Shown piece by piece: positions 23,258 through 37,369 of a stretch of DNA of 39,221 nt. Positions within the stretch are counted from its first letter, which is position 1, and each line of letters begins with the position of its first letter. The stretch is from Verrucomicrobiota bacterium (lineage in GTDB: Bacteria; Chlamydiota; Chlamydiia; Chlamydiales; SM23-39), in assembly GCA_028873375.1 (NCBI GenBank), contig JAGWKU010000001.1, positions 75,763 through 114,983 on the forward strand. The letters run 5' to 3'. The notes beneath the pieces were generated by a model that was not told the origin of the DNA, did not search any database, and saw only the letters and a list, made by a program, of their open reading frames with translations. A program made the position numbers and the translations under genes.

Positions 23258-25198
23258 TCACCGCTTCTCATCACAGCTGAGGAGGAAGATGAGGTCTTTC
23301 ATGGCGTTGAGCGTCTCTACAAACTGTAAATCGCTTTGGCCAAACAGCTCAATTGTCTCCGAATCAAAATTTTTCTTTTTAATCTCACTCAAGAAATTTT
23401 GATAATTTTTATTTGATTCGATCCGCAGTTGAGAATTTTTGCGCAACGTCTCCATGTAGGGCTCATAGGTTGAGAGCCTGGTTTGCAAATTATACTTATA
23501 CATGGGGCCTAGCTGGAGACGATGGAAAGGGGTGACGTCTGAGAGATCGTCTTCAAAATGGGGTTCGATTTCATCATAGTCGAGAGGAAACTTGGAAAAT
23601 TCTTCTCCAATATCAATTTCTGAGAGAAGGCCTGGCACCACGATATTGGCTTGCACGCCTTTGAGCTGTGGACTTTTGCCAGAAACAGTGTAATAGCGGC
23701 CTCTCGTCACTTTGTATTCCCCTTGCGGGTTTACTTTTGGATTATGAACAGGATCGAGAGTAAAGGTTTGGAAAGAACCTTTGCCAAAGGTATGAGAATC
23801 GCCAATTACCAAACCGCGCCCATAATCTTGAAGTGTTTGAGCGACAATTTCTGCTGCCGAAGCTGAGGCTCGATTGGTCAAGATCACGAGAGGTCCATCC
23901 CAAACTGGTTTTCCTTCCAATTCGCGCAAGTGTTGCAATTTGCCGGTATTGTCTTTGATCGAGCAGACAATTCCTTTATTGATGAAAAGACCGGTGACAG
24001 AAACGGCTTGAGTGAGAAGACCGCCTGCATTTCCGCGCAAGTCGAGGATAACCCCTTTGAGCTTTTGATCTTTCTTCGCTTGTTCAAGAACTTTTCGAAT
24101 ATCTCCCGCTGAAGAGCTCTTTTGGTCTTGATAAAAGGAGAAGAGTTTTAAATGAGCAATGACGCCGTCGCCATAGGGTTCGAAAGAAGAATCTAAACGG
24201 GTTTCTTCCAAGACGACTTCGTTGCGAATGAGTTCGATCTCCCACTTTTCGACCTCTCGGTTTTCTCCCTCTCCCACTTCTCGGAGGATGGTGAGTCGAA
24301 CAGGAGTCCCTTTTTCTCCGCGGATGAGGTCCACCGCTTCAGTGATATCCATCCCGACGATCGGTTCGTCGTCGACAGCGATGATTTTGTCATTGATTTT
24401 GACCTTATTGCTTTGGCTTGCAGGACTATTTTCTAGGATACGGATGATCGTCAACCCATCGAGATTATCGCGCAATTGGGCCCCGATGCCAAAGAGTCTC
24501 TGTTGGACTTGGATCATGAATTGGTTGGCTTCGCTCGGAGTGAAGTAATTGGTGTGGGCATCGAGGGCTGAAGCGCAGGCCTTGAGGACGCAGGAAAGGG
24601 TGATTTTGAGTCTATCGTCGCTGTTTTGACCCAGCAATTCAGCTTCTCGATTGAGGCGTCGCTTGTGAATACGCTGGAAGAACTTTTCCTTGGTCTCCTC
24701 GCCGAGCTTTTCAGCGGCTTCAGCTTGGAGGGCTCGGATGCGGAGGAGGCGGGTTTCCAGTTCTTCGACCGTTGCAGCCCAAGTGAGGTCTTTAAATTCG
24801 TCCGATTTTACGCCGGAGGGGTTTTCCTGCTTTTCAATAGCTGCTTCAAGGACGGCTCTTCGGTCGACGACACCAGAAAAAACATCATGGATTTCTTGGA
24901 AGAGGGTGAAATCGGTGTTTTGGAAGCCATCAATAGCTTTTTGGAGAGTTTTTTCGCTTGGGTTGATCCATTCTTCTACTTCAGAAGATAAAAAGTAGGT
25001 CTTGGTTCCATCGAGCTCCTCGAGGTAGTTCTGGAAGGCCCTCTGGACCAGCTCAGGAGACAGGCGTTTATAGGAGGCATGGGCCTTGAGGATTTCCTCA
25101 ACCTTGATCTTTACATCCTTGGGCCCCAGTTGAGGAGGCTTGGCGTCGAGAAAAAGAGCGGTGAGGAGAAAAAGGAGGAAAAACCTTCGAATTAGCAT
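23258..25198 (-). CDS. tsp: Tail-specific (C-terminal processing) serine protease with PDZ domain
   Basis: This S41-family protease is exported and trims or degrades proteins from their C termini. From the ATG at 25198 (646 aa) it begins with a signal peptide (MLIRRFFLLFLLTALFLDA). A helical domain follows, then a PDZ domain (about 235-315, with GIGAQLRDNLDGLTIIRIL), then the catalytic core: KGVILDLRGNAGGLL, Ser447 in NRASASAAE and Lys473 in TFGKGSFQTF. Layout equals E. coli Prc/Tsp; C. trachomatis CT441 is the likely counterpart and lies near gltX and the omc genes there. A TTG four codons upstream is possible. The gene diverges from euo across a 366-bp spacer counted from this ATG. Confidence 0.95.
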   Translation of the reverse strand: MLIRRFFLLFLLTALFLDAKPPQLGPKDVKIKVEEILKAHASYKRLSPELVQRAFQNYLEELDGTKTYFLSSEVEEWINPSEKTLQKAIDGFQNTDFTLFQEIHDVFSGVVDRRAVLEAAIEKQENPSGVKSDEFKDLTWAATVEELETRLLRIRALQAEAAEKLGEETKEKFFQRIHKRRLNREAELLGQNSDDRLKITLSCVLKACASALDAHTNYFTPSEANQFMIQVQQRLFGIGAQLRDNLDGLTIIRILENSPASQSNKVKINDKIIAVDDEPIVGMDITEAVDLIRGEKGTPVRLTILREVGEGENREVEKWEIELIRNEVVLEETRLDSSFEPYGDGVIAHLKLFSFYQDQKSSSAGDIRKVLEQAKKDQKLKGVILDLRGNAGGLLTQAVSVTGLFINKGIVCSIKDNTGKLQHLRELEGKPVWDGPLVILTNRASASAAEIVAQTLQDYGRGLVIGDSHTFGKGSFQTFTLDPVHNPKVNPQGEYKVTRGRYYTVSGKSPQLKGVQANIVVPGLLSEIDIGEEFSKFPLDYDEIEPHFEDDLSDVTPFHRLQLGPMYKYNLQTRLSTYEPYMETLRKNSQLRIESNKNYQNFLSEIKKKNFDSETIELFGQSDLQFVETLNAMKDLIFLLSCDEKR

Positions 25199-25210
25199 AA
25201 GCACCTGCAA

Positions 25211-25564
25211 TTCAAAACTTTAAGTGAATCTTTGGCGGGTCAGCGATTCAGTCGCTTTCGCATCTAAAAGGTGACTATATCGAAAAAGGGGTCTTGATGC
25301 CACTGAAATTATGGAGGAGCAACTTATTGATTATTAGATCGTTAAAAATTGAATATAGGGATAGAGGCGGATCTTTACGAATTCCTCACTTTTCGCAAAG
25401 AAAACTGTTGATTTTAAGTAACTAAATATGAAATAATGATTACTTAAGAAAAGAGATAATATTATCTAAAAGATTATCGCTCTAGTTCAAGAATTAATTT
25501 TAGGGCGAGTCTTATAAGATTAGATGATTTAAAAAATTAACTTTATAATAGGAGGAAAGAAACC
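25211..25564 (+). promoter_or_regulatory. Long AT-rich spacer upstream of euo, likely regulatory
   Basis: This is one of the two longest non-coding stretches in the window and separates the divergent tsp and euo genes. The 3' half is very A/T-rich. It has a perfect 14-base palindrome (AGATAATATTATCT, 25454-25467) that could be an operator, and a TATAAG at 25513-25518 as a possible -10. A TATAAT at 25544-25549 touches the AGGAGG ribosome binding site and is too close to the start codon to be the main -10. The 5' half carries a GCGATTCAGTCGC inverted repeat (25240-25252). No ORF or known RNA family was found. Confidence 0.4.
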
Positions 25565-26002
25565 ATGGAACAACAAACATCCTGGGGACAAAACCAGCCG
25601 GTGAATGATTCAAATAAAGTCGTATCCATTACGGAAGCGGCGCGAATCAACAATGTAACTCGCCAGGCAATTTATGTAGCCATTAAGCAAAAGAAGCTGA
25701 AGGCAACGAAAGATTCTACACGTTGGACAATCCATTTGGATGACCTCGAAGAATACCGAAAAAACAAGTATTCTCGTACGAAGTCGATGTTTAACGGCGA
25801 GCTTCTTTTTGATAATCGAAAAGGTTATTATTCGGTTAATCAAGCCGCGAAGCTCTTGAACGTGCCTGCGCAGAAGATTTACTACGCAACGCGAGTTGGC
25901 TTATTGAAAGCATCCCGCAAGGGAGCTGCTTGGGTTATCGGCATCGATGATCTCAAGACGTACCAAGAGAATTACCTCAATAGAAAACCGAAAGTCGGTT
26001 AA
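25565..26002 (+). CDS. euo: Euo-type DNA-binding developmental repressor
   Basis: Euo is an early, abundant chlamydial DNA-binding protein that represses late (infectious-form) genes during growth. The 145-aa product carries two related helix-turn-helix units of the excisionase/MerR-like kind: VSITEAARINNVTRQAIYVA with KKLKA and W (about 21-62), and YYSVNQAAKLLNVPAQKIYY with GLLKAS and W (about 87-135). The duplicated form (ITEAA/VNQAA, RQAIYVAI/QKIYYATR) indicates an internal repeat. AGGAGG lies upstream of the ATG. Position beside gltX, recJ and secDF is the chlamydial one. A hairpin terminator follows. Confidence 0.93.
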   Translation: MEQQTSWGQNQPVNDSNKVVSITEAARINNVTRQAIYVAIKQKKLKATKDSTRWTIHLDDLEEYRKNKYSRTKSMFNGELLFDNRKGYYSVNQAAKLLNVPAQKIYYATRVGLLKASRKGAAWVIGIDDLKTYQENYLNRKPKVG

Positions 26003-26048
26003 TTTCTCTCGTTACTCATGAGTTAATTTTTTTTCATCTAAACAAAAG

Positions 26049-26073
26049 TCGCCCCTCGGGGGCGATTTTTTTT
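26049..26073 (+). terminator. Intrinsic terminator after euo
   Basis: A strong G+C stem (TCGCCCC/GGGGCGA, 3-base loop) is followed by eight T. A weaker palindrome (ACTCATGAGT, 26014-26023) with its own T8 run precedes it, so termination may be two-step. The T-run reaches into the recJ stop codon on the other strand. Confidence 0.85.
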
Positions 26074-27799
26074 ATTTAGGCTCAACTTGGAAATCTTTGA
26101 TGAGGAGTTGAATGCTCGCCTTGTTGAGGAACATGTTTACCTGGGGCGTGAAGGCGATCCGCAGGGAGAGATTTTTTTTTCGGAGTTGATCTCGACGGCC
26201 GGCTAAGCCAAATCCAATTCCCTCTAGCATTCGATCATCTTGCTCTAAGAAGAGCTTCATATGAAATTTTCCGATCAATTTGGGAGGCCATACTTGCGCT
26301 GCGTCACAATAAAGAAGCGGTGCAGGATTTTCGTTTCCAAATGGTTCGAGTAAGTTGAGCGATTCCATGAAGTCAAAGGTCAGATCTCGAAAGTCGATTT
26401 TAGCATCGAGATATAATTTATTGATCACATCTTTTTCTTTGAGTGCTTGATCGGCCGCTTGGATGAAGCGTTGCCGAAAAAGCGGAATGTTCGCTTCTTT
26501 GATCGTGAGCCCAGCGGCATAGTCGTGCCCTCCAAAATTGATCAATAGATCCTCGTTTTGTTTGAGGATTGGCAAGAGAGGAAATTCAGGGATGGTTCGA
26601 ATCGATCCTTTTCCTATGCCCTGCTCGATCGAAATGATGAGGGTGGGACGGTTGTATTGTTTAGCAATGCGGGCCGAAATGATCGCGATGATGCCTGGAT
26701 GCCACCGATTTGAATGAAGTACGATGGCTTTTTCACGGAGAATTTCGGGATGTTGGAAGATCGTATTTTCGATGTCATCAGATGCTTCACGTTCGATTTT
26801 TTGCCGTTCGAGATTCGAGAGATCGAGTTCGTGGGCCAAACTTTCGGCTTCTTTGCTATCGCGGATGAGGAGAAGTTCTACTCCTTTAATGGGCTCAGCA
26901 ACGCGACCTAAGCTATTGAGGCGAGGAGCAATTTTTGAGGCGATATCGGACGGAGTGATTTCATTGGGCTCAAGGTCGCTGACTTGAAAAAGTTTGGTGA
27001 GTCCAATGCGGCGCGATTTTCGCAATTGCTTCAAGCCATAACGGACGAGAATGCGGTTTTCGCCTCGCAGGGCTCCCATATCGGCAATAGTTCCGAGGGC
27101 AACGAGATCAAGATAATTTTTGAGGTCGATTTTTGGCGTCGCGATTTCTTCTTGTTCGCTGAGAGCGTTAGTAAGAGCGTGGGCGAGTTTGAAGGCAACT
27201 CCAACACCTGTTAGGTCTCGGTTGGGATAAGTGCTATTGATGAGTTTGGGATTGAGAGTAGCGACGCAGTGGGGGATTTTTGAGGTGGGTTCATGGTGGT
27301 CGGTGACAATGACATCGATTCCGTGTTGAACCACTTCTTGGATTTCACGGGCTGCTGTGATGCCGCAGTCGACAGTGATGAGCAACTTACAGTGATGTTT
27401 TAAAGCGACTTGCAGAGCATCGCCGATCAGACTTTTTTTCAATGTAGCGCGATTCGGGATGTCAACAAAAACTTTGGCATCGATATTGCGGAGAAAATCA
27501 GTGAGAAGAGCGGCAGCCGTCATCCCATCGACATCATTATCTCCGTAAATCAAAATCGGTTCCTTTTCTCTGAGAGCTGTCAAAATGCGTTGGACAGCTT
27601 TATCCATGTCGGGGAAGAGATCAGGATCGAGAAGATTCGGAAGTTTTGCGTACAGAAATTCATTGATTTCTTCGAGCGTTTTAAAACCTCGTGAAATCAG
27701 AATCTGAGCCGTAACGGGATGAATATTAAATTCGTTCGTAATGGCTTGAAAAAGAGATGGATTCTTCTCAGGATAAACCCATAAAGGAGCATGAGCCAT
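26072..27799 (-). CDS. recJ: Single-stranded-DNA-specific exonuclease RecJ
   Basis: RecJ degrades single-stranded DNA 5' to 3' in recombination and mismatch/base excision repair. The 575-aa protein has the DHH-family motifs: GDNDVDGMTAAAL (86-98), DCGITAA (144-150), VTDHHEP (165-171) and, in the DHHA1 part, FGGHDYAAGL. The OB-fold region that follows (FMESLNLLEPFGNENPAPLL) is the usual RecJ C terminus. Length is normal. It lies downstream of secDF with a 63-bp gap and probably shares its transcript. Confidence 0.97.
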   Translation of the reverse strand: MAHAPLWVYPEKNPSLFQAITNEFNIHPVTAQILISRGFKTLEEINEFLYAKLPNLLDPDLFPDMDKAVQRILTALREKEPILIYGDNDVDGMTAAALLTDFLRNIDAKVFVDIPNRATLKKSLIGDALQVALKHHCKLLITVDCGITAAREIQEVVQHGIDVIVTDHHEPTSKIPHCVATLNPKLINSTYPNRDLTGVGVAFKLAHALTNALSEQEEIATPKIDLKNYLDLVALGTIADMGALRGENRILVRYGLKQLRKSRRIGLTKLFQVSDLEPNEITPSDIASKIAPRLNSLGRVAEPIKGVELLLIRDSKEAESLAHELDLSNLERQKIEREASDDIENTIFQHPEILREKAIVLHSNRWHPGIIAIISARIAKQYNRPTLIISIEQGIGKGSIRTIPEFPLLPILKQNEDLLINFGGHDYAAGLTIKEANIPLFRQRFIQAADQALKEKDVINKLYLDAKIDFRDLTFDFMESLNLLEPFGNENPAPLLYCDAAQVWPPKLIGKFHMKLFLEQDDRMLEGIGFGLAGRRDQLRKKNLSLRIAFTPQVNMFLNKASIQLLIKDFQVEPK

Positions 27800-27862
27800 C
27801 TAAAACCGCGTTAAATTTTTTCGTAGTATACTCATCTCCAATATTTAATATATAGAAACACT

Positions 27863-33643
<5,781 letters not shown>

Positions 33644-33650
33644 TCAATCT

Positions 33651-34427
33651 ATGACCGCTGCCTCAGAAGCGCCTGTGGAAGAAAATCGTTTCTTCCTGCC
33701 CGAAGACCTGACTCTTCTCAATCCTCACAATATTCCTGAGCATATTGCAATCATAATGGATGGGAATCGCAGATGGGCGAAGCAGCGAAATTTACCGCCG
33801 ATGATGGGGCATTGGGAAGGAGCAGAGATCCTCACTGATGTGGTCAATGCGGCCTCCGATCTGGGGGTGAAGACGTTGACCGTCTATGCTTTTTCGACGG
33901 AGAACTGGACGCGGCCGAACAATGAAGTCGAGGCACTCATGAATATTTTCGAGTGTTATCTGATTCAAAAGCGGAGCCAAATGATCCAAGATGGAGTTCG
34001 ACTACAGGCGATCGGCGACTTAGACCGCCTTCCCCCTCGCGTTTATGATGCTTATCTGCTTACCAAGCAAGCGACAGAACACTGCACTAAGATCAATCTC
34101 GTTCTCGCCATGAATTATGGAGGGAGAGATGAACTTCGACGGACCATTTCCAAAATTTTGGAGCGCCATGATCAAAAAAAGATTTCTCCTGGCGAGCTCA
34201 CCGAAGAATTCATTGGGAACTATCTCGATACTGTCCCTTTTAAAGATCCCGATTTATTGATCCGCACGAGTGGAGAATGTCGAGTGAGTAATTTTTTGCT
34301 TTGGCAAATCTCTTACACTGAAATTTATACGACAGAAGTGCTATGGCCCGATTTTTCTCCAAAGCAACTTCTAGAAGCGATCATGGCTTATCAGCGTAGA
34401 TCGCGAAGAAAGGGAGGATCTTTATGA
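33651..34427 (+). CDS. uppS: Isoprenyl transferase (undecaprenyl diphosphate synthase)
   Basis: UppS adds cis isoprene units to farnesyl diphosphate to make the C55 carrier for cell-wall precursors. The 258-aa product (ATG at 33651) has HIAIIMDGNRRWAKQ with catalytic Asp37, LTVYAFSTENWTRP, AMNYGGRDEL and PDLLIRTSGECRVSNF followed by LWQ. The usual Gly-Gly of RTGGE is SG here (RTSGE), a mild change. A TTG at 33636, overlapping the purA stop, is an alternative start. It overlaps cdsA by four bases; the uppS-cdsA-cmk-plsC order is the C. trachomatis one as I recall. Confidence 0.96.
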   Translation: MTAASEAPVEENRFFLPEDLTLLNPHNIPEHIAIIMDGNRRWAKQRNLPPMMGHWEGAEILTDVVNAASDLGVKTLTVYAFSTENWTRPNNEVEALMNIFECYLIQKRSQMIQDGVRLQAIGDLDRLPPRVYDAYLLTKQATEHCTKINLVLAMNYGGRDELRRTISKILERHDQKKISPGELTEEFIGNYLDTVPFKDPDLLIRTSGECRVSNFLLWQISYTEIYTTEVLWPDFSPKQLLEAIMAYQRRSRRKGGSL

Positions 34428-35275
34428 AGGATTTAGGTCGCCGTTTAGCCGTCTCATCGGTTTCGATTGTCATCGTGGTTGGACTGCTTCTTTTTGCTTA
34501 CCAAGATATTTTTCAATATGCCGTCGCTCTTTTGGTCGCCGGATTGGCTGGAGTAGCAATTTGGGAGTACGAGCAATTTGCGAAGGCGAAGGGAGGACGA
34601 ATGATTCTTCCCGCTCTCATCGGGATTACGATGTGTGAAGTCTTCGCCTTTTTCCTCTCTGCCCGCTACCCCTCGATGGACAGTCTTCCTTTGATTGTTT
34701 TTTTTCTGGGGTTTTTAGTTCTGTTCGCTCTCCATTTCCGGCAAAGAGATGGAGCAGTAGTCGATCTCTCAGTCTCTTCGTTTGGCCTTCTCTACATCGC
34801 TATTCCACTGGGGATGCTCCTCGGTATTTTATACATTTCTTCGGCTCTCGAAGATGGCCGCTGGTGGGTCGCCTATCTCCTCGTTGTGACAAAAATCACC
34901 GATATTGGCGCTTATTTTGCTGGCAGTTTATGGGGGCGTAGGAAACTGGCTCCTCATATTTCTCCTGGGAAAACAGTAGAAGGCGCTCTTTTTGGGTTGG
35001 TTTGCGCGATCTTAGCTAGCTACGGATTTCATTTCTTGAGCAGTTATTCAGGCGCTGTCCATTTTGAATTAGGAACGTATGAGTGGCTGTTTCTTGGGTT
35101 GACGCTGGGTGCCACAGGACAATTTGGCGATCTCTCAGAATCGCTCCTCAAACGGGATGCCAATAAAAAAGATAGCAACGCCCTGCCTGGTCTAGGCGGA
35201 GTGCTTGATTCAGTTGACTCGCTTCTTTTTAACGCCCCTATTATTTATTTTTATCTACAGTACATTAAGCCATGA
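34424..35275 (+). CDS. cdsA: Phosphatidate cytidylyltransferase
   Basis: CdsA makes CDP-diacylglycerol from phosphatidate and CTP, the branch point of phospholipid synthesis. The 283-aa membrane protein has about seven or eight hydrophobic segments, the ITDIGAYFAGSLWGRRKLAP and SPGKTVEGALFG motifs, and the C-terminal CDS signature SLLKRDANKKDSNALPGLGG followed by LDSVDS. In many bacteria the last part reads PGHGG..DR.DS; the Leu and Ser forms here resemble chlamydial CdsA. It overlaps uppS and the next gene by four bases each (ATGA), so the three are coupled. Its product feeds pgsA. Confidence 0.95.
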   Translation: MKDLGRRLAVSSVSIVIVVGLLLFAYQDIFQYAVALLVAGLAGVAIWEYEQFAKAKGGRMILPALIGITMCEVFAFFLSARYPSMDSLPLIVFFLGFLVLFALHFRQRDGAVVDLSVSSFGLLYIAIPLGMLLGILYISSALEDGRWWVAYLLVVTKITDIGAYFAGSLWGRRKLAPHISPGKTVEGALFGLVCAILASYGFHFLSSYSGAVHFELGTYEWLFLGLTLGATGQFGDLSESLLKRDANKKDSNALPGLGGVLDSVDSLLFNAPIIYFYLQYIKP

Positions 35276-36603
35276 TCATTGCAATTGACGGCCCTTCTGG
35301 AACGGGCAAATCTACAGTCGCTAAAAGCGTCGCTAAGCAGCTAAAGTTTACCTTCTTCGATACGGGGGCGATGTACCGCTCCTTTGCCTGGTGGGTCTTG
35401 AAGCAGCAAATAGATCCTCACGATGAAGAAAAGGTGAAAGTGGCTCTGACTGGCTTTGAATATCAGATTGAAACCGATCCTGCTCGTGAACGGAGATACA
35501 TTGTCAATGGAATTGATGTATCTATGGCCATTCGGACGCAAGAGATCTCTACTGCGGCTTCGATCGTAGCCAAGTATCCCGATGTTCGACAAACAATGGT
35601 CAAGATTCAACGCAAATACGGAGCGCTAGAAAACACGGTCTTTGAAGGACGCGACATGGGAACTGTCGTCTTCCCTCAAGCAGAAGTGAAGGTTTTCTTG
35701 ACGGCGAAAGCAGAAGTCAGAGCTGAACGGCGTTATCGCGAACTCCTTATCAAATTCCCCGATCTCACCGAATCTCTCTCTTTCGAACAGATTTTAAAAG
35801 AAACTGAAGAGAGAGACCGAAACGATATGACCCGCGCTATTTCCCCTCTCAAGAAGGCGCCCGATGCTATTTTAATCGACACCTCTTATCTCACGGCACA
35901 GCAAGTCATCGATCAGATCATTGCCCAAGTGAAGCTAAAGCAAAAAAAAACTTCTTTTTCGATGGGAATTTTTTATGGGGTTGTCTACTGGCTAGCCCGT
36001 CTCTATTTAAAGCTCTTTTATCGCTTGAAAATTTACGGATTGTCCCATTTTCGTTCCGGATCTGCGATCATTGCGGCAAACCATGCTTCCTATTTAGACC
36101 CTCCGGTGGTATCGATCTCTTGTCCCGAAGAAGTCCATTTCTTGGCCAAGGAATCTCTTTTCCGGGTGCCTGTGCTTGGATTTCTCATTCGTCATCTCAA
36201 TTCTCATCCGGTCAGCCGAGATGTAGGAGATGCGACGACGTTTCGACTGATCATTAACCTTCTTCAAAAAGGGAAAAAGATCATCCTTTTCCCCGAAGGA
36301 AATCGAACGGCCGATGGGCAGCTCCAGCCGATTGAACGAGGACTGGCTTTCCTAACAATGAAAGCTCGCTGCCGCATCCAGCCCGTTTACATCTCAGGCA
36401 CCTTTAAGGTTTGGCCTCCAGGTCGCCCCTTTCCCAAATTTTTTGGTCGCATTGCCTGCGTTTTTGGCTCTCCTATTGAATGGGAAGAGTTTGAAGGATT
36501 AGAAAAAAGAGAAGCTGAAAAGCAAATTACCGAGCGGATGAAAAGGGCTCTCTACAATCTAAAAAACTGGTACGATGCTGGCGCTAAAGGCTTTCCACCT
36601 TAA
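35272..36603 (+). CDS. Cytidylate kinase fused to PlsC-type 1-acylglycerol-3-phosphate acyltransferase
   Basis: One continuous 443-aa frame holds two enzymes. Residues 1-223 are cytidylate kinase: P-loop GPSGTGKST (7-15), DTGAMYRSFAW, FEGRDMGTVVFP and RDRNDMTRAISPL, which phosphorylates CMP/dCMP. Residues 231-443 are a PlsC acyltransferase: a membrane helix (MGIFYGVVYWLARLYLKLF), NHASYLDP (Asn270-His271 to Asp276), FPEGNRTADGQL and the PVYISGTF strand; it acylates lysophosphatidate. The linker KLKQKKTSFS is encoded by a run of nine A (35942-35950). In C. trachomatis cmk and plsC are, as I recall, separate adjacent genes, and Met231 (ATG at 35962) matches a plausible PlsC start but has no Shine-Dalgarno sequence. 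The fusion is real as written; an indel in the A-run would split it. Confidence 0.93.
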   Translation: MIIAIDGPSGTGKSTVAKSVAKQLKFTFFDTGAMYRSFAWWVLKQQIDPHDEEKVKVALTGFEYQIETDPARERRYIVNGIDVSMAIRTQEISTAASIVAKYPDVRQTMVKIQRKYGALENTVFEGRDMGTVVFPQAEVKVFLTAKAEVRAERRYRELLIKFPDLTESLSFEQILKETEERDRNDMTRAISPLKKAPDAILIDTSYLTAQQVIDQIIAQVKLKQKKTSFSMGIFYGVVYWLARLYLKLFYRLKIYGLSHFRSGSAIIAANHASYLDPPVVSISCPEEVHFLAKESLFRVPVLGFLIRHLNSHPVSRDVGDATTFRLIINLLQKGKKIILFPEGNRTADGQLQPIERGLAFLTMKARCRIQPVYISGTFKVWPPGRPFPKFFGRIACVFGSPIEWEEFEGLEKREAEKQITERMKRALYNLKNWYDAGAKGFPP

Positions 36604-36622
36604 TGTAAAGCGGCTTTACATT
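36602..36622. repeat. Dispersed 3'-end palindrome, copy 3
   Basis: Inverted repeat with 10-base arms (AATGTAAAGC) around one G, same core as copies 1 and 2. It lies in the convergent junction between the cmk-plsC fusion and thiN: the fusion stop codon (36601-36603) touches the left arm, and the right arm encodes the last Met and the stop codon of thiN. Confidence 0.8.
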
Positions 36623-37239
36623 TGCTTTTGGAGGCAGCAGATCAGAATGCCTTCGCGAATTGAAATACGAACTTTGTCTTTCAAACAGATGTTCGAAATA
36701 CCGATAAATCGATAATCGAGCATTCCGGAATTGAGTTCCCATTTCAGGCCTTTGGTAGTAATTCCTCGGGCAGGCCCGTTCACTGGCAATAGGGAGAGCG
36801 TTTGCCCCGGGAAAACAGAGATTTCGACAGAACCTTGGATCGCAAAGAGGATTTCTTTTTCGGTCTCTAAGCGGATGGAGCCTGGATAACGAGAGAGGAG
36901 GAGCAGGTTTGTGACGCTGTGGTCGATTCGTTCTCCCCATGCGCCGAAGAGAGAAAGAGAGGAAGCGCCTTCGACGAACTCATGTTCGATGGCGAGCTCG
37001 AGATCTGTTTGATCCTTATCTTTCGGGAAAGAGAGTTTCAAGACGGTGGGGTATTCCTCAAGCAGGGCAGCTGAGGCGGAATCAAAATCGCCGAGAATGA
37101 GGTGAGGCGTGAGGCCGAGTTCTTTGCAGTACCGGAGTCCTCCGTCGACAGCCACAATTCTCGAATAATTTTTTAATAGAGGGAGGAGCTGGAGAGGGTC
37201 GCCGATATGGCCGTTGGCAATTAGGGCAGTCGATTTCAT
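36616..37239 (-). CDS. thiN: Thiamine pyrophosphokinase
   Basis: The enzyme makes thiamine diphosphate directly from imported thiamine and ATP. The 207-aa product has the N-terminal catalytic domain with AVDGGLRYCKELGLTPHLIL, GDFDSAS and PKDKDQTDLELAIE, and a beta-rich C-terminal thiamine-binding domain (GITTKGLKWELNSG). The start at 37239 is supported by AGGAGA four bases upstream; the frame continues 16 codons further into the hairpin region. The last codons lie in a palindromic repeat, so the natural C terminus may have been changed by it. No thiamine biosynthesis gene is visible, which suggests salvage from the host. Confidence 0.93.
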   Translation of the reverse strand: MKSTALIANGHIGDPLQLLPLLKNYSRIVAVDGGLRYCKELGLTPHLILGDFDSASAALLEEYPTVLKLSFPKDKDQTDLELAIEHEFVEGASSLSLFGAWGERIDHSVTNLLLLSRYPGSIRLETEKEILFAIQGSVEISVFPGQTLSLLPVNGPARGITTKGLKWELNSGMLDYRFIGISNICLKDKVRISIREGILICCLQKQM

Positions 37240-37252
37240 CAGGTCTCCTGAA

Positions 37253-37342
37253 ACCCGGTCCTTTAGGGCCGGGTAATTCACATCCAAATTTGGGAGGAGT
37301 TCGAAACTCCTCCCAAATCATTCCCCGTCCTTTAGGGCGGGG
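37253..37342. mobile_element. Trio of hairpins resembling ends of an IS200/IS605-type element (possible small non-autonomous remnant)
   Basis: Three stable hairpins stand in a row upstream of thiN. The outer two are near-copies with a TTTA loop (plus strand): 37253-37274 (9 pairs) and 37323-37342 (8 pairs), both built on GTCCTTTAGGGC. Between them is a perfect 14-base-arm palindrome (37288-37318, loop of 3). Similar short G/C hairpins with CTTTAG cores are what I remember from ends of IS200/IS605 elements and their palindrome-associated derivatives. No transposase or TnpB remnant is present. As an alternative, they could be attenuators in the thiN leader. Confidence 0.45.
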
Positions 37343-37369
37343 TTCATAGTGATGGGCTGGTTGAAGTGA

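Noticed and set aside
25544-25549. Perfect TATAAT before euo
   Set aside because: It touches the ribosome binding site and would leave a leader of only a few bases; an upstream -10 is more likely.
37240-37369. TPP riboswitch upstream of thiN
   Set aside because: The conserved riboswitch core (CTGAGA and ACCTGA elements) is missing; the leader consists of the three hairpins.
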